A stretch of 5,404 nucleotides of DNA, taken from CAYLLT01 sp964591605. GTDB lineage: Bacteria > Planctomycetota > Phycisphaerae > UBA1845 > PWPN01. The position numbers were made by a program, and so were the translations under genes. Numbering within the stretch: position 1 is the stretch's first letter; the number at the start of each line of letters is the position of its first letter. The notes beneath the pieces were generated by a model, which had not been told where the DNA came from, made no database searches, and saw only the letters and a list, made by a program, of their open reading frames with translations. The DNA is taken from positions 1-5,404 of the forward strand of contig CAZQEN010000443.1 in assembly GCA_964591605.1 (NCBI GenBank). Reading direction: 5' to 3'. Positions 5,337 to 5,404 of the stretch are shown here, one piece after another.

Positions 5337-5404
5337 CGGGGAAGCTCTGTGACAAGTAAACAGTGTGACGCCGCGAGAACGTGCTGACATAAAACGGTCG
5401 GTGG

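Noticed and set aside
5019..5390. 123-codon minus-strand frame at the right end
   Set aside because: It runs through the intrinsic terminator and the end of the zinc-ribbon gene, and shows no recognisable domain.

Overview
The window looks like ordinary chromosome from a high-GC bacterium, most likely a planctomycete (Phycisphaerae-like). The best lineage clue is the zinc-ribbon head of the last gene (CRGCGYALREL ... RCPECGRLFDP). I recognise this arrangement, a CxGCGY/CPECGR ribbon followed by membrane helices, mainly from Planctomycetota. The lineage call is an inference from that signature, base composition and gene style, with no database search behind it.

Layout, left to right. (1) Positions 1-212 are non-coding. 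They hold a very GC-rich palindromic repeat (6-61), then a weak sigma70-like promoter (143-170) and a good ribosome binding site. (2) 213-3578 (+) is a complete 1121-residue SNF2/Rad54-type helicase-like ATPase with an N-terminal SWIM zinc finger. (3) 3591-3635 is a 15-codon relic resembling the start of the zinc-ribbon gene found further right. (4) 3660-4261 is a compact cassette with a promoter-like pair, a DUF4160 gene broken by a one-base frameshift, an overlapping intact DUF2442 gene, and a hairpin terminator. DUF4160-DUF2442 pairs recur in bacteria and are treated as candidate toxin-antitoxin modules. (5) 4271-4384 is a 37-codon relic of the C-terminal end of a second SNF2 gene. (6) 4391-5161 (+) is an intact membrane protein with a zinc ribbon. 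(7) 5162-5404 is non-coding as far as I can see. It contains a small hairpin and a strong intrinsic terminator oriented for leftward transcription, which suggests a convergent transcript beyond the right edge.

The most notable structure is the duplicated gene junction. The sequence 'SNF2 tail, stop, short gap, start of the zinc-ribbon gene' occurs twice (about 3465-3635 and 4271-4435), with the DUF4160/DUF2442 cassette between the copies. Only the left copy has the full SNF2 gene and only the right copy has the full zinc-ribbon gene. Single-crossover integration of a circle carrying that junction, or a tandem duplication followed by an internal deletion, would both leave this arrangement. A block of 29 identical bases (3548-3576 and 4354-4382) sits inside flanks that are only about 64% identical, so it may be the crossover core, a gene-conversion patch, or an attachment-like site.

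Functionally, the SNF2 protein and the zinc-ribbon membrane protein were probably once consecutive genes of one operon. The cassette now separates them and carries its own expression signals.
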